NCBI GenBank assembly: GCA_016791465.1
Contig: JAEUWE010000099.1
Location: 1 to 18,165, forward strand
Origin: Pseudobdellovibrionaceae bacterium
GTDB lineage: Bacteria; Bdellovibrionota; Bdellovibrionia; Bdellovibrionales; JAMPXM01
Reading direction: 5' to 3'
Length of the DNA stretch: 18,165 bases
A program made the translations under genes and the position numbers. Within the stretch, counting starts at the first letter, position 1. Every line of letters starts with the position of its first letter. Below, in pieces: positions 1-7,961 of the stretch. The notes under the pieces were generated by a model. That model worked only from the letters and a program-made list of their open reading frames with translations. It was not told the origin of the DNA and made no database searches.

Positions 1-594
1 GTTGTACTCGGGCACTCAATGGGTGGAATGCTTTCGATCAACGCGGCGTTGACATCGGAATTTCGTGTCGCTGGCTTGATTGCGATGGAGCCGGCGGTGC
101 GGGTTCGGCCCGAGATCGCTTGGCCGCTTTGCAATGTGAAGCACTTCGGTCACTCGATTGGCGACTTTCCAAGAATTAAGAAATTGGTGACGGGAGAAGA
201 GGTGACTGAGCAAGACAAGCTGCGCAGTCTCAACATGGGGTGCGAAGTGACGACGCTTCGTTCGCGTGTGTTGCAGCAGCACCTTTCGAAATTGGCGCGT
301 TTCGGTCAGTTTTGGGGTGAGACCGTTGCGATGACGGTGCCGGCGACCGAAGCGGTGACGGAGTTAAAACTATCGCGCGCTCTGGGGCGTCGGTTGACGG
401 TTCCGAGTTTGTTTTTAGTGAACACGTCGGACGACACAGTGAGTCCCGGGCATATCGCGGCTTTCACCGGCGGAATCAAGGACGAAATCCCTCACCGAGT
501 GGTGACGTTCAAAGGGATCTCGCATGGTCTCATCACTCTGCTGAAGTTCGACTTGGTTGAGAACAGCACGATTGAGTTCCTCGAACAGCTGTAG
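1..594 (+). CDS. alpha/beta hydrolase, 5'-truncated by window edge
   Basis: The open frame runs in from the window edge, so the start codon and N-terminal strands are missing; 197 residues are visible. The first visible residues, VVLGHSMGG, form a nucleophile elbow (GxSxG) with Ser at visible residue 6. A probable acid lies in NTSDD (about residues 144-145) and the catalytic His in GISHG (about 175), so a complete Ser-Asp-His triad of the alpha/beta hydrolase fold is present in the expected order. Between elbow and acid is a cap-like segment of about 130 residues. No signal peptide can be judged because the N-terminus is absent. The substrate cannot be deduced; esterase, lipase-like or thioesterase activity are all possible. 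The gene converges on the histidine kinase gene, with 4 bases between the stop codons (592-594 TAG and 599-601 TAA on the other strand). Confidence 0.85.
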   Translation, partial: VVLGHSMGGMLSINAALTSEFRVAGLIAMEPAVRVRPEIAWPLCNVKHFGHSIGDFPRIKKLVTGEEVTEQDKLRSLNMGCEVTTLRSRVLQQHLSKLARFGQFWGETVAMTVPATEAVTELKLSRALGRRLTVPSLFLVNTSDDTVSPGHIAAFTGGIKDEIPHRVVTFKGISHGLITLLKFDLVENSTIEFLEQL

Positions 595-598
595 AGCG

Positions 599-1792
599 TT
601 AGCCGCTGCTCAGGCCATCCCCTCGAGGCTTGGTCTGGCTGCCCGAAAAAACAAGATGAAATGTCGTGCCGAGGCCGGGACCGTCGCTTTCGGCATTGAT
701 CGCGGCCTGCATCTCATCGGTGAGGCGGCTGACGATTGCTAGTCCAAGACCGGTGCCTTGGCCCGGTGCCTTTGTCGTATAGAAAGGTTCAAACATACGC
801 CGTTTCACATCGGGCGAAAGTCCGCAGCCAGTGTCGGCAATGTGAATTGTGATCTCTCCATTATCGCGTTTTGAACTCGAGAGAGTCAGACGATGATTTG
901 TTCGACCGCTCCGTTTGGTCTCTTCTTCCATCGCATGCACAGCGTTGATCGTCAGATTGAGCAAAATCTGCTGAAGGTGATGGCTGTCCGAGAACACGAC
1001 AAGGTCGTCGACGTTGTCGACGAGTTCGATACCTTTGCGTCGGCAAGTCTCGCCGATCAAGGTTACGACTTCGGTCACGGGGCCGCGAATTTTTACTTCG
1101 CGGAGTGTGATCTCCTGTGGAACGCGGCTGATTTTTAAAAGTGAATCAATGAGCCGTGCGATGCGATCGATTTGTCCGACGATGATATCGAGGCCTTGCG
1201 TTGCGTTCTGGAGAAGGCGTGCAGAGCGAGTCGCATCGGCTGATGGAGCTCCGCCACGCATGCTTTCGAGCATGATTTCGGCGCGTCCACGAATAACGCC
1301 GAGGGGGTTTCCGATTTCGTGTGCAAGGCTCGAGGCCAGCATGCCAATGCTGGCGAGGCGGTCTTGGCGGAGAATCTGACGCTCCATCGAGCGTCGTTCG
1401 GTCAAGTCAACGGCGACGCCCATATAGCCCAGAATCTGCCCGTCCTGTGTGTAGGGTGTAATAGTCAAAAGCACGGGGACCAAGCGGCCATCTTTTGCGC
1501 GATTGACGATCTCGCCTTTCCAGTAGCCAATTGATGGGTTCAGAATTTGTCTCCACATCGCCTGATAAAACTCATCAGTCTGATGGGAGGAGCGCAGCAA
1601 ACGAGGAGTCGCGCCAACGGCCTCTTCTTTGGAGTAACCATAGGTTCTGACCCACGCCTTGTTCACGTAGAGCAGACGTCCAGTGCGATCAGAAATCATC
1701 ATCGGCTCGGAACAGTCTTCAACGCAGCGAAAGAAGACCGACTGATCATGAAGGCTCTCAGTTAAAGTCGATGGTTTCATGATTTGACTCAT
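599..1792 (-). CDS. cytoplasmic PAS-domain sensor histidine kinase
   Basis: 397 residues with no membrane segment or signal peptide, so a cytoplasmic sensor. A PAS domain with PAC tail covers about residues 18-135 (ISDRTGRLLYVNKAW, then YMGVAVDLTERR). The HisKA H-box is LAHEIGNPLG with phospho-acceptor His158. The HATPase domain has an N-box at LLNLTINAVHAM (Asn279, Asn283), a G1 box DTGCG (Asp320), FEPFYTTK, and a G2 box GQGTGLGLAI (about 344-353). All key kinase residues are present. The HEIGNPL form of the H-box resembles NtrB/AtoS-type kinases, which often act with sigma-54 response regulators; this is an analogy only. No response regulator lies next to it. Its ATG shares the sequence ATGA with the stop of the upstream UDP-sugar gene, indicating one transcript and translational coupling. 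The ligand of the PAS domain is unknown. Confidence 0.93.
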   Translation of the reverse strand: MSQIMKPSTLTESLHDQSVFFRCVEDCSEPMMISDRTGRLLYVNKAWVRTYGYSKEEAVGATPRLLRSSHQTDEFYQAMWRQILNPSIGYWKGEIVNRAKDGRLVPVLLTITPYTQDGQILGYMGVAVDLTERRSMERQILRQDRLASIGMLASSLAHEIGNPLGVIRGRAEIMLESMRGGAPSADATRSARLLQNATQGLDIIVGQIDRIARLIDSLLKISRVPQEITLREVKIRGPVTEVVTLIGETCRRKGIELVDNVDDLVVFSDSHHLQQILLNLTINAVHAMEEETKRSGRTNHRLTLSSSKRDNGEITIHIADTGCGLSPDVKRRMFEPFYTTKAPGQGTGLGLAIVSRLTDEMQAAINAESDGPGLGTTFHLVFSGSQTKPRGDGLSSG

Positions 1793-4167
1793 GGACTCTG
1801 CAGCGATGCCATAACTGTCGGGGTGTGAACCTTTCCACCCATTTGCGAGAGTTCCTCTCGGAAATAATCAAAGCTCTCTTTGAGGCCGTGCTCGAGCGCC
1901 ACCTTTGGCTCCCAGCCAAAGGATTTTGCTCGAGTGATGTCGGGGCGCCGCACTTTCGGGTCGTTCTCCGGAAGCGGCAAGAAGGTCACTCCGGCCTTAT
2001 TGCCGGTCAGTTCGTTCACCGCAGTTGCGATCTCAAGAACCGATCGTTCAATGGGGTTGCCGACGTTGGTTGGGCGCGATTCTTGGCTTCGAGCCAGCGC
2101 GATCAGGCCATCGACAAGATCCGACACAAAACAGAAACTTCGCGTCTGGTGTCCTTCGCCGTAGACGGTGAGGGCTTTGCCCTGCAGGGCCTGCATGAAG
2201 AAGTTCGGAATAATGCGGCCGTCGGTTGGCCGCATACGTGGGCCGTAGGTATTAAAAATTCGCGCCATGCGAATTTTTGTTCCGTGTTCCTTAGCATGAG
2301 CAACAGACAGGGCTTCGCCGTAGCGCTTCGCTTCGTCATAGCACGATCGGTGTCCAACAGTGTTCACGTTGCCAAAGTAGCTCTCCACCTGTGGGTGTAC
2401 CTCAGCATCGCCATAAACTTCGCTTGAACTTGCAAACAGGCAAACCGCTCCAGTGCTGGCGGCAAGATCCAAGAGATGACGATGCCCTTCAGATGCAGTT
2501 TCGAGAATCGAAAGTGGAATGCGGGCAAAATCAACGGGCGAAGCCGGCGACGCCATATTGTAGATTTCGTCAAATGTTCCGGGCTGGTTGCCAAGGCCGA
2601 GCATTGAAAGCGCGGGAGCGATGGGGTGACGAATGTCGTGGCGAACGAAACGGAAGTTTGGATGCGACCAGGCTTTTTTCAAGCACTCGGTGCGACCGGT
2701 GATAAAGGAATCAAGTCCGACGACTTCAAGCCCTTGCTCCAGAAGGCGATCGACCAAGTGGCTGCCGACAAAACCAGCCGCACCAGCGACCAGTGCCCGG
2801 CGTTTTGGTTGATCTTGCTTTGCACTCGCGGCCCGCTCGGGTGCGACACGGGCTTGGCTGCGCGACTGGCGTCCAATGCAGAAGTAGTCAAAACCAGCGG
2901 ACGACACTTTCTGCGGATCAAGAACATTTCGGCCGTCAAAAATCGCCGGTCGCTTCATAGTCGATTTGAGTGCAGCGAGATCTGGAGAACGGAATTCATT
3001 CCATTCGGTAACGATCGCGAGGGCGTCAGCACCTTTCACAGCTTCCATTGCCGTCTCGGTCGTCGCAAACGGACGCGTGAAACCAGCCTTCGCCGTTTCC
3101 ATCGCAACCGGATCGAAGCCAACGACAGTCGCGCCGGCATCGACAAGCTTCTCGATGATGTACATTGCCGGGGCTTCGCGGACATCGTCGGTGCGTGGCT
3201 TAAAGGCAAGGCCCCAAAGAGCAATGCGTTTTCCCTGAAGAGATTCGCCGCGGTTAGCAAAGTAGTCGCGAATTTTCTCAAACAGTATGAGCTTCTGGCG
3301 ATCGTTTACAACATCAGCGGCCTCAACAACTCGCATCGGGATGCCGACGGCTTGACCGCTGAACATCAGCGCCTTGACGTCTTTAGGGAAGCAGCTGCCG
3401 CCATAGCCAACACCTGGGTAAAAGAAGGCCGGGTTGATACGGCTATCCGACGTGAAGCCTCGTCGAACATCAGTGATGTCGGCGCCGAGTTGATCGGCGA
3501 GAAGCGCGAGTTCGTTGATGAAACTGATTTTAACCGAGAGAAATGCGTTGGCTGCGTACTTTGTCATTTCCGCCGAAACGTTATCCATGAACAAAATCGG
3601 GTGTCCGTTTTTAACAAACGGTTCATAGAGTTCGGTCATTACTTTTTGCGCCGCTTCGGTTTTACAGCCAATCACAACGCGATCGGGCTTTAAAAAGTCC
3701 TCAACCGCAGCGCCCTCTTTGAGGAACTCCGGGTTTGAGACGACATCGATTGAAACCTGAGTGACCTCGGCGATCTTGGCGCGAACTTTGGCGGCTGTTC
3801 CGACCGGCACGGTCGACTTGAGAACCAAGAACTTGGGGCGAGTGGCGACTTTGGCGACGGCCTCAACCACTGTCATCGTCGGGCCAAGGTCAGCGCTTCC
3901 GTCTTCTTTTTCGGGCGTGCCGACAGCGATAAAGATCACGTCGCATGTATTCACGGCTTCTTTGAGGTCTGTCGTAAATGTCAGGCGAGAGTTTGACCGC
4001 TCAAAGACATCGAGCAGGCCAGGCTCATAGATTGGGATTTCCCCTTTTTTAAGCATCGCGATCTTGTTTGCGTCGCGATCGACACCCCAGACGTGATGCC
4101 CTGCATCAGCAAAGCAAACACCTGCCACCAAACCGACGTACCCTGTGCCAACGACCGCCACATTCAT
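1789..4167 (-). CDS. bifunctional UDP-glucose 6-dehydrogenase / UDP-glucuronate decarboxylase (UDP-xylose synthase) fusion
   Basis: One 792-residue frame joins two normally separate enzymes. Residues 1 to about 435 are UDP-glucose 6-dehydrogenase: NAD motif VVGTGYVGLVAG at the N-terminus and catalytic Cys259 in GGSCFPKD. After a linker of about 25 residues rich in R/Q/A/K (about 433-457), residues 458-785 are a short-chain dehydrogenase/reductase with GAAGFVG (462-468), ASSSEVYGD, SCYDEAKR (Tyr610, Lys614) and QTRSFCFVSDLVDGL. These are signature motifs of UDP-xylose synthase rather than UDP-galactose 4-epimerase. Predicted flow: UDP-glucose to UDP-glucuronate to UDP-xylose, in the cytoplasm, for surface polysaccharide or LPS. 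Start choice: the ATG at 4167 has GGAGG (complement of 4176-4180) 8 bases upstream and begins exactly at the dinucleotide-binding fold; an in-frame ATG 27 bases upstream would add nine residues and is less likely. The gene overlaps the kinase gene by 4 bases. Confidence 0.95.
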   Translation of the reverse strand: MNVAVVGTGYVGLVAGVCFADAGHHVWGVDRDANKIAMLKKGEIPIYEPGLLDVFERSNSRLTFTTDLKEAVNTCDVIFIAVGTPEKEDGSADLGPTMTVVEAVAKVATRPKFLVLKSTVPVGTAAKVRAKIAEVTQVSIDVVSNPEFLKEGAAVEDFLKPDRVVIGCKTEAAQKVMTELYEPFVKNGHPILFMDNVSAEMTKYAANAFLSVKISFINELALLADQLGADITDVRRGFTSDSRINPAFFYPGVGYGGSCFPKDVKALMFSGQAVGIPMRVVEAADVVNDRQKLILFEKIRDYFANRGESLQGKRIALWGLAFKPRTDDVREAPAMYIIEKLVDAGATVVGFDPVAMETAKAGFTRPFATTETAMEAVKGADALAIVTEWNEFRSPDLAALKSTMKRPAIFDGRNVLDPQKVSSAGFDYFCIGRQSRSQARVAPERAASAKQDQPKRRALVAGAAGFVGSHLVDRLLEQGLEVVGLDSFITGRTECLKKAWSHPNFRFVRHDIRHPIAPALSMLGLGNQPGTFDEIYNMASPASPVDFARIPLSILETASEGHRHLLDLAASTGAVCLFASSSEVYGDAEVHPQVESYFGNVNTVGHRSCYDEAKRYGEALSVAHAKEHGTKIRMARIFNTYGPRMRPTDGRIIPNFFMQALQGKALTVYGEGHQTRSFCFVSDLVDGLIALARSQESRPTNVGNPIERSVLEIATAVNELTGNKAGVTFLPLPENDPKVRRPDITRAKSFGWEPKVALEHGLKESFDYFREELSQMGGKVHTPTVMASLQSP

Positions 4168-4205
4168 TGCGCGTGCCTCCAAAAAGCTAGGCAAAAATCT
4201 TTTTC

Positions 4206-4239
4206 GACCTCACATTTCACCTCTTCCAATCCTGAGGTC
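4206..4239. promoter_or_regulatory. inverted repeat in divergent promoter region
   Basis: The 92 bases between the start of the UDP-sugar fusion (4167, -) and the membrane protein gene (4260, +) must hold both promoters. They contain the arms GACCTCA (4206-4212) and TGAGGTC (4233-4239), 7 bases each, perfectly complementary and 20 bases apart. A TTGACC match on the minus strand overlaps the right arm, but no convincing -10 follows. The repeat could be an operator or chance. Confidence 0.25.
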
Positions 4240-4259
4240 AAGCCGCGTACAACCGAGTG

Positions 4260-5264
4260 ATGCCGAGTTCACAAAAAATCCGCTCTTTCGCGCTGACAGC
4301 GCTCAAATTTCTGGTCGCGGGCGGGTTGATTGCCTGGGTTTTTAGCCGCGGAGCCTTGGACTGGAATGCTCTAAAGATTGCGCTCAGCCCGGTGCCGTTC
4401 TTGATCCTTGGTGGTCTCGCCCTCGTGCAGGTTCTTGTGGTGACCTGGCGCTGGCGTTTCCTGCTTAAGGGGCAGGAGTTTCCGGTTTCGTTTCGGGAAT
4501 CGCTTGAGCTCACGCTGATCGGGATGTTTTTCAACTATGCGATGCCGGGGAGTGTGGGCGGGGACATTATCAAGGGTTACTACCTCGCTCGCGGGCAAGA
4601 GCAGGGAAGCCGTAAAGTCGCGGCCGGCGTCAGCGTTTTCATGGATCGTTTGATCGGTTTTTTTGTCATGATGTTTTCGGCCTCACTTGCGATCGTCGCA
4701 TTTTACGATCGCCTGAGCCACGACCCGCGCCTGCTTGCAATTGGGTCGGCGACACTTTTGATCACACTCGGATTCTTCGCTGTTCTCGCCTTTGCGCTTT
4801 CGCGTCGCCTGCAGGCACCGCTTCGATTTTTCTCTGAGCTCATTCACAAGCTTCCGGGGCATGCGGTGCTTGAGTCGATCTATCGCGCGATGCATTCGTA
4901 TCGTCGTCATCCACGCGATCTCTTTATCGCGATGGGGCTCTCGATGGTGAATCAGGTCTTGTTGATCGTTTTCTTCTACGCGACGGCGCAGTATCTGGGT
5001 GAAGGAAATATTCCACTTTCGGTTTTCTGGTTCTGTATTCCGATGGGACTTGTGATTCAAGCGGTGCCGATTGCGCCGGCCGGCGTTGGCATTGGGCAAG
5101 CGGCCTTTTTCTTTTTGTTTCAGACTGCGCTTCAGGCGCCAACCCAAGTTGGCGCGGTGGGCATCACGCTTTTGCAGGCGTTTCAGTTTTTGCTCGGACT
5201 TGTCGGTGCGGTGATTTATTTGCGCCGCGGGCGTGTGGAGATTCCGAGTGAGAGCGCAGGATAA
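4260..5264 (+). CDS. UPF0104 / lysylphosphatidylglycerol synthase TM-region family membrane protein
   Basis: 334 residues, hydrophobic through most of its length with about eight membrane segments (first at about 11-28, last at about 303-320). The family signatures are visible: FNYAMPGSVGGDIIKGYYLAR near residues 92-112 and PIAPAGVGIGQAAFF near 267-281. These match the PF03706 family, which comprises the flippase-like half of MprF and stand-alone AglD2/YbhN-like proteins. No C-terminal lysyl-transferase domain is present, so aminoacyl-lipid synthesis is not expected; lipid or lipid-linked glycan movement across the inner membrane is an inference from the family. Start: ATG at 4260 chosen; a GTG directly in front (4257) is equally possible, and neither has a clear ribosome-binding site. 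It overlaps recO by 17 bases and is divergent from the UDP-sugar gene, which suggests, without proving, a shared envelope role. Confidence 0.88.
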   Translation: MPSSQKIRSFALTALKFLVAGGLIAWVFSRGALDWNALKIALSPVPFLILGGLALVQVLVVTWRWRFLLKGQEFPVSFRESLELTLIGMFFNYAMPGSVGGDIIKGYYLARGQEQGSRKVAAGVSVFMDRLIGFFVMMFSASLAIVAFYDRLSHDPRLLAIGSATLLITLGFFAVLAFALSRRLQAPLRFFSELIHKLPGHAVLESIYRAMHSYRRHPRDLFIAMGLSMVNQVLLIVFFYATAQYLGEGNIPLSVFWFCIPMGLVIQAVPIAPAGVGIGQAAFFFLFQTALQAPTQVGAVGITLLQAFQFLLGLVGAVIYLRRGRVEIPSESAG

Positions 5265-5859
5265 AGGCATTGTTCTCAAAAGCATTCGCTACGGCGATGC
5301 TGATCTGATTGTCAGCGTGCTCACGTCGCAAGGGTCGCGCCTTCAGTTGTTTGCGCGCTCAGCGCTGAAAAGTAAAAAGCGTTTCGGTGGCGGAGTTCTT
5401 GAGCCCACACACTTTATCTCGGTCTCCTATGAGGATCGCCGTTCGCGCATCGGCGGTGAAAGCGAATTGCACACTCTGCACGAGGCTTCGCTTCTAGGGG
5501 CTTTCCCAGGGCTCCGTAGCTCATATGAGCGACTCGACTTTGCCTTGAAGCTGCTGCCGGTGATCGAGAAAACCTCGCGTATGGGCGGCGATCATGTGCC
5601 CGAGCTTTTTGATCTTCTTGGCAACACGTTGCGGGCGGCAGAAAAGTCGCCAGCCTTGGAGCGGCTGCGCATCCATTTCGAGACGCGCTTTCTCGCTATG
5701 CAGGGCGTGCTTGAAATGGAAGCGGATCTTCTCGAACTCGCCAAGCGTCCGGTGAGCGAGCATGCGAGTGCGGAGCTTGCGGGACTCGACTGGCTCTCGC
5801 TTGGGCGCTTCACATCGCGACAGCTGAAGCTGTATCTTGAATCGGGCGGGGTCGACTAG
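5248..5859 (+). CDS. recO: DNA repair protein RecO
   Basis: 203 residues from the GTG at 5248. RecO helps RecR load RecA on SSB-coated gaps and anneals strands in RecF-pathway repair. The N-terminus DKGIVLKSIRYGDADLIVSVLTSQGSRL is the classic RecO OB-fold opening, followed by FARSALKSKKRFGG and LEPTHFISVSYEDR. The C-terminal half is helical (LRSSYERLDFALKLLPVIEKT and LERLRIHFETRFLAMQGVL). The protein contains no cysteine, so the zinc-finger found in many RecO proteins is absent, as in E. coli RecO. At 203 residues it is somewhat shorter than the usual 230-250. Start: GGAG at 5237-5240 lies 7 bases before the GTG at 5248; an in-frame GTG at 5233 would add five residues. It overlaps the membrane protein gene by 17 bases, implying coupled translation. 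Its TAG stop shares CTAG (5856-5859) with the convergent HNH gene. Confidence 0.93.
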   Translation: MRAQDKGIVLKSIRYGDADLIVSVLTSQGSRLQLFARSALKSKKRFGGGVLEPTHFISVSYEDRRSRIGGESELHTLHEASLLGAFPGLRSSYERLDFALKLLPVIEKTSRMGGDHVPELFDLLGNTLRAAEKSPALERLRIHFETRFLAMQGVLEMEADLLELAKRPVSEHASAELAGLDWLSLGRFTSRQLKLYLESGGVD

Positions 5860-6755
5860 TTCTTCACAAAGGGGCCAAAGATTTCTTCGGCGGTCCACGC
5901 ATTGTGAGCGCGACAGAGAAGACGCAAGTTTTCGACCGCATTTGTTCCCCCTAGAGCGACGGGTTTGATGTGGTCAATTTGAGTTTGGAATCGGCTCCCG
6001 CAGACTTTTCCTGTATGCGGATTTTTATATTCGCAGCGCCCGTCTGCGCGCTGAAAAACAAGTCGGCGGACGTTTTGCGGGACCGGCCTTCGACCGGTCA
6101 TCTCAGGCCCAGCGACTGCCTCGGTGTGGCCTTTCTTGCGCAAAGGATCTTTGCGATCAAGGTAGTCGGCCGCGAGCATCCCAATCACTTCTCCCATGGG
6201 TGCACCAAAGTGCGAGTGCGAAGCGACCTCGCGGGCTCGTTCAAGTTCTGAGTACTGCGGCGTTGAGAGAGTGACTTGGAGACGGATCTGATTATCGGTG
6301 ATCGCGCGGGCCGAATCGGCCTTGTATGCCGAATTAGGAAAGGTTTGGGCCAGGTGTTGTTCGACTTCACGGGATGACTTCCCCTCGATTGCGTTCACGA
6401 GCTGTTCCGGTTCGATTTGTTTTCCGGTGCGCTTCTCTTCGGCTCGAATGGCAGACTGAACTCGCGCCAAGTTTGTGAGATTGAGTTTTCCTGATTCGAT
6501 TTGCTTTGCAATCGTCGGAACTTTGCGAAGAAGCCGTGCAGAATCAATTCTTCGCATCGCTGCGGCGGCGGAGTATCCGAGATCGCGCGTGAGCCAGTCA
6601 AAGAGGCTTGGATATCCAAGCTCGAGATGAAGCCTCCGTCGCTCGACCTCGTTGATGAGCTCAAGAATTTTGAGCGAAATCTCGCGCTCTTCTTGAATCA
6701 AGCCGCGAAGCTTTGTGACTAGAATTTCGTTGGATAGCAGGGGCAGGTTTTCCAT
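5856..6755 (-). CDS. HNH endonuclease domain protein (DUF222-like architecture)
   Basis: 299 residues from the ATG at 6755. The N-terminal two thirds are helical, with SLFDWLTRDLGYSAAAAMRRIDSARLLRKVP resembling the region that precedes HNH domains in DUF222-type proteins. The C-terminus is a complete zinc-bound HNH motif: Cys241 and Cys252 (CEYKNPHTGKVC), Asp261-His262 (IDHIKPVALGG), Asn in ENLRLLC, Cys281 and His284-Asn285 (CRAHN). The frame is open for 43 more codons upstream, but these residues look non-coding (basic, low quality) and the family starts near MENLPLLS. No strong ribosome-binding site is visible. Such genes are often present in several dispersed copies in Bdellovibrio-like genomes (recollection, not checked). 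Role unknown: no methylase, portal or intron context is present, so neither restriction, packaging nor homing can be claimed. Confidence 0.85.
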   Translation of the reverse strand: MENLPLLSNEILVTKLRGLIQEEREISLKILELINEVERRRLHLELGYPSLFDWLTRDLGYSAAAAMRRIDSARLLRKVPTIAKQIESGKLNLTNLARVQSAIRAEEKRTGKQIEPEQLVNAIEGKSSREVEQHLAQTFPNSAYKADSARAITDNQIRLQVTLSTPQYSELERAREVASHSHFGAPMGEVIGMLAADYLDRKDPLRKKGHTEAVAGPEMTGRRPVPQNVRRLVFQRADGRCEYKNPHTGKVCGSRFQTQIDHIKPVALGGTNAVENLRLLCRAHNAWTAEEIFGPFVKN

Positions 6756-6837
6756 CGCTTCGATATGGTGTCGTCTCGGCGCAGAGTCAAAGCGGAGAAA
6801 ATTTTTTTGAACGAGGCAGAAAACTGTCCGACGACCG

Positions 6838-6868
6838 GATGACGCCTTACAGCGACCAGTGCCGGAAG
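6838..6868 (-). repeat. 31-base intergenic element, copy A
   Basis: Read on the minus strand it starts CTTCCGGC and ends AGGCGTCATC, with GCTGT in the middle. It matches copy B (8880-8910) at 26 of 31 positions, same orientation, no gaps. Copy A lies 3' of the exported HExxH gene (stop at 6921) and upstream of the HNH gene. In A the inner arm is diverged (GGTC in place of GGAA), so A is not a good palindrome by itself. Confidence 0.6.
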
Positions 6869-6903
6869 TGGAACCGCTTTTCAAGAGATGAAGCGGTCCA
6901 CTT
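6866..6903 (-). terminator. stem-loop 3' of the HExxH gene (possible terminator, no T-run)
   Basis: Arms AAGTGG-A-ACCGCTT (6866-6879) and AAGCGGTCCACTT (6891-6903) pair over 13 bases with one bulged A and an 11-base loop. It starts 17 bases beyond the stop codon of the exported metalloprotease-like gene. No T-run follows on the minus strand, so it is not a canonical intrinsic terminator; it could instead protect the mRNA 3' end or stop transcription with Rho. Copy A of the repeat abuts it. Confidence 0.45.
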
Positions 6904-6920
6904 TGTTCGTCATTCGATGG

Positions 6921-7961
6921 TCATTCGAAATGGGACAGAATCACCATTTCTTTTTGGATCGTGATCGTGTTTCTGGCGGAGTCTTGAGTCTTGTGACTTG
7001 TTGAAATCACCTGCCGCAGACAGGTTGGCGTGAGCGTGCCCATTAAGCGGGTAGGGTAAGGGTGAAGCCCCGAGATCACGTTTTCGTTAAAGTAGATCGG
7101 TCCTGCATTGGAATCAGCGAAGACGCTCATGGTTTGTGAGGCGTCAACAGAACCAACTGTTCGCCAGCGAATCCAGTGATCTGTGCCGGGATCGGATTCA
7201 ACAATGACGATAGGGACATTGCGTTGAAGATGGACGGTGACCAGGCCTTCCGTTGCGTGTCGGCGCTCTCGAACCCCGTCCTCGCTTCGCGCATGAAGGC
7301 CACTGGGGTCCTCTTGCCAGTTTGTGCAGAAGTTGTCTCCGTAGCAGGTGCGCTGGCGGATGGTTGCTTTCATTTTTCCCAGCTCGCGCTGAGTGGCGTG
7401 AGGAAGCGGGAGCCACGAATACATCTCATCGCTTGAGACCTGGCGGCCGGTACAGCTACCGGGATCAAATGGATCAGCGCTGGGTGCGGCGTTACAAGTG
7501 CTGCTCTGTCCAAGGCGAGCGATCGCGCGGCCCACTTCGTCGGCAAAGGTCTCGCTTTCAATTCCGAGGTGGTGTGCGGACTCGTGTGCCAATATTGAAA
7601 TGGCGTCGTTTGCGTCTTTGATCAGTGGTCGGCACGCCTCAAAAGACATTGCGACAGCTGAGTTCGGCTGAGTTTGCGTGAAAGCACAGGAGCTCTGTGG
7701 CGCAAGCGTCCACATGTGCGGCGCGGAGCCAATATCAGCGGCCAATTCGGCCTTGTGGCTGATGATCCACTCGACCACTTCGGCGCGAACATCGACGTTG
7801 AATTCGCAGGGCTTGGCTTGCGACACGCGTTCGACGGCGTAGCGTCGTGCATCGTTGAAAAGGAGTCGAAGAGGGTCGCCGCCGTGCCCTTCGGTTCCAA
7901 TCGCTGCCAGCAATGGCGTGGATACTAAGATCGCCCCAAGCATCATCAAAAAAGTTTTCAT
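6921..7961 (-). CDS. exported protein with HExxH zinc-metalloprotease-like motif
   Basis: 346 residues. The N-terminus MKTFLMMLGAILVSTPLLAAIG is a Sec signal peptide, probably cleaved near the Ala-Ala; there is no lipobox cysteine. After about 100 residues comes SILAHESAHHLGIESETFADEVG, in which HESAH (His126, Glu127, His130) fits the zincin HExxH helix and one of the following Glu residues (about 135-142) could be the third ligand. I do not recognise the overall family. Several cysteines (C52, C92, C110 and later pairs such as TCYGDNFC) suggest disulphides, fitting a periplasmic or secreted site. The C-terminal half has no recognisable domain. Start: ATG at 7961 has AGGAGG 4 bases upstream and forms ATGA with the stop of the TIGR02147 gene, so the two are translationally coupled. 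An upstream in-frame start would add twelve residues before the signal peptide and is rejected. Peptidase activity is inference. Confidence 0.8.
   Translation of the reverse strand: MKTFLMMLGAILVSTPLLAAIGTEGHGGDPLRLLFNDARRYAVERVSQAKPCEFNVDVRAEVVEWIISHKAELAADIGSAPHMWTLAPQSSCAFTQTQPNSAVAMSFEACRPLIKDANDAISILAHESAHHLGIESETFADEVGRAIARLGQSSTCNAAPSADPFDPGSCTGRQVSSDEMYSWLPLPHATQRELGKMKATIRQRTCYGDNFCTNWQEDPSGLHARSEDGVRERRHATEGLVTVHLQRNVPIVIVESDPGTDHWIRWRTVGSVDASQTMSVFADSNAGPIYFNENVISGLHPYPTRLMGTLTPTCLRQVISTSHKTQDSARNTITIQKEMVILSHFE

Noticed and set aside
2626..3693. 355-codon plus-strand open frame
   Set aside because: It lies wholly opposite the UDP-sugar fusion gene, whose motifs are unmistakable; the shadow has no recognisable motif or composition.
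6756..6884. 43-residue N-terminal extension of the HNH protein
   Set aside because: Composition is unlike the rest of the protein, and the region holds part of the repeat and hairpin; the ATG at 6755 gives the expected start.
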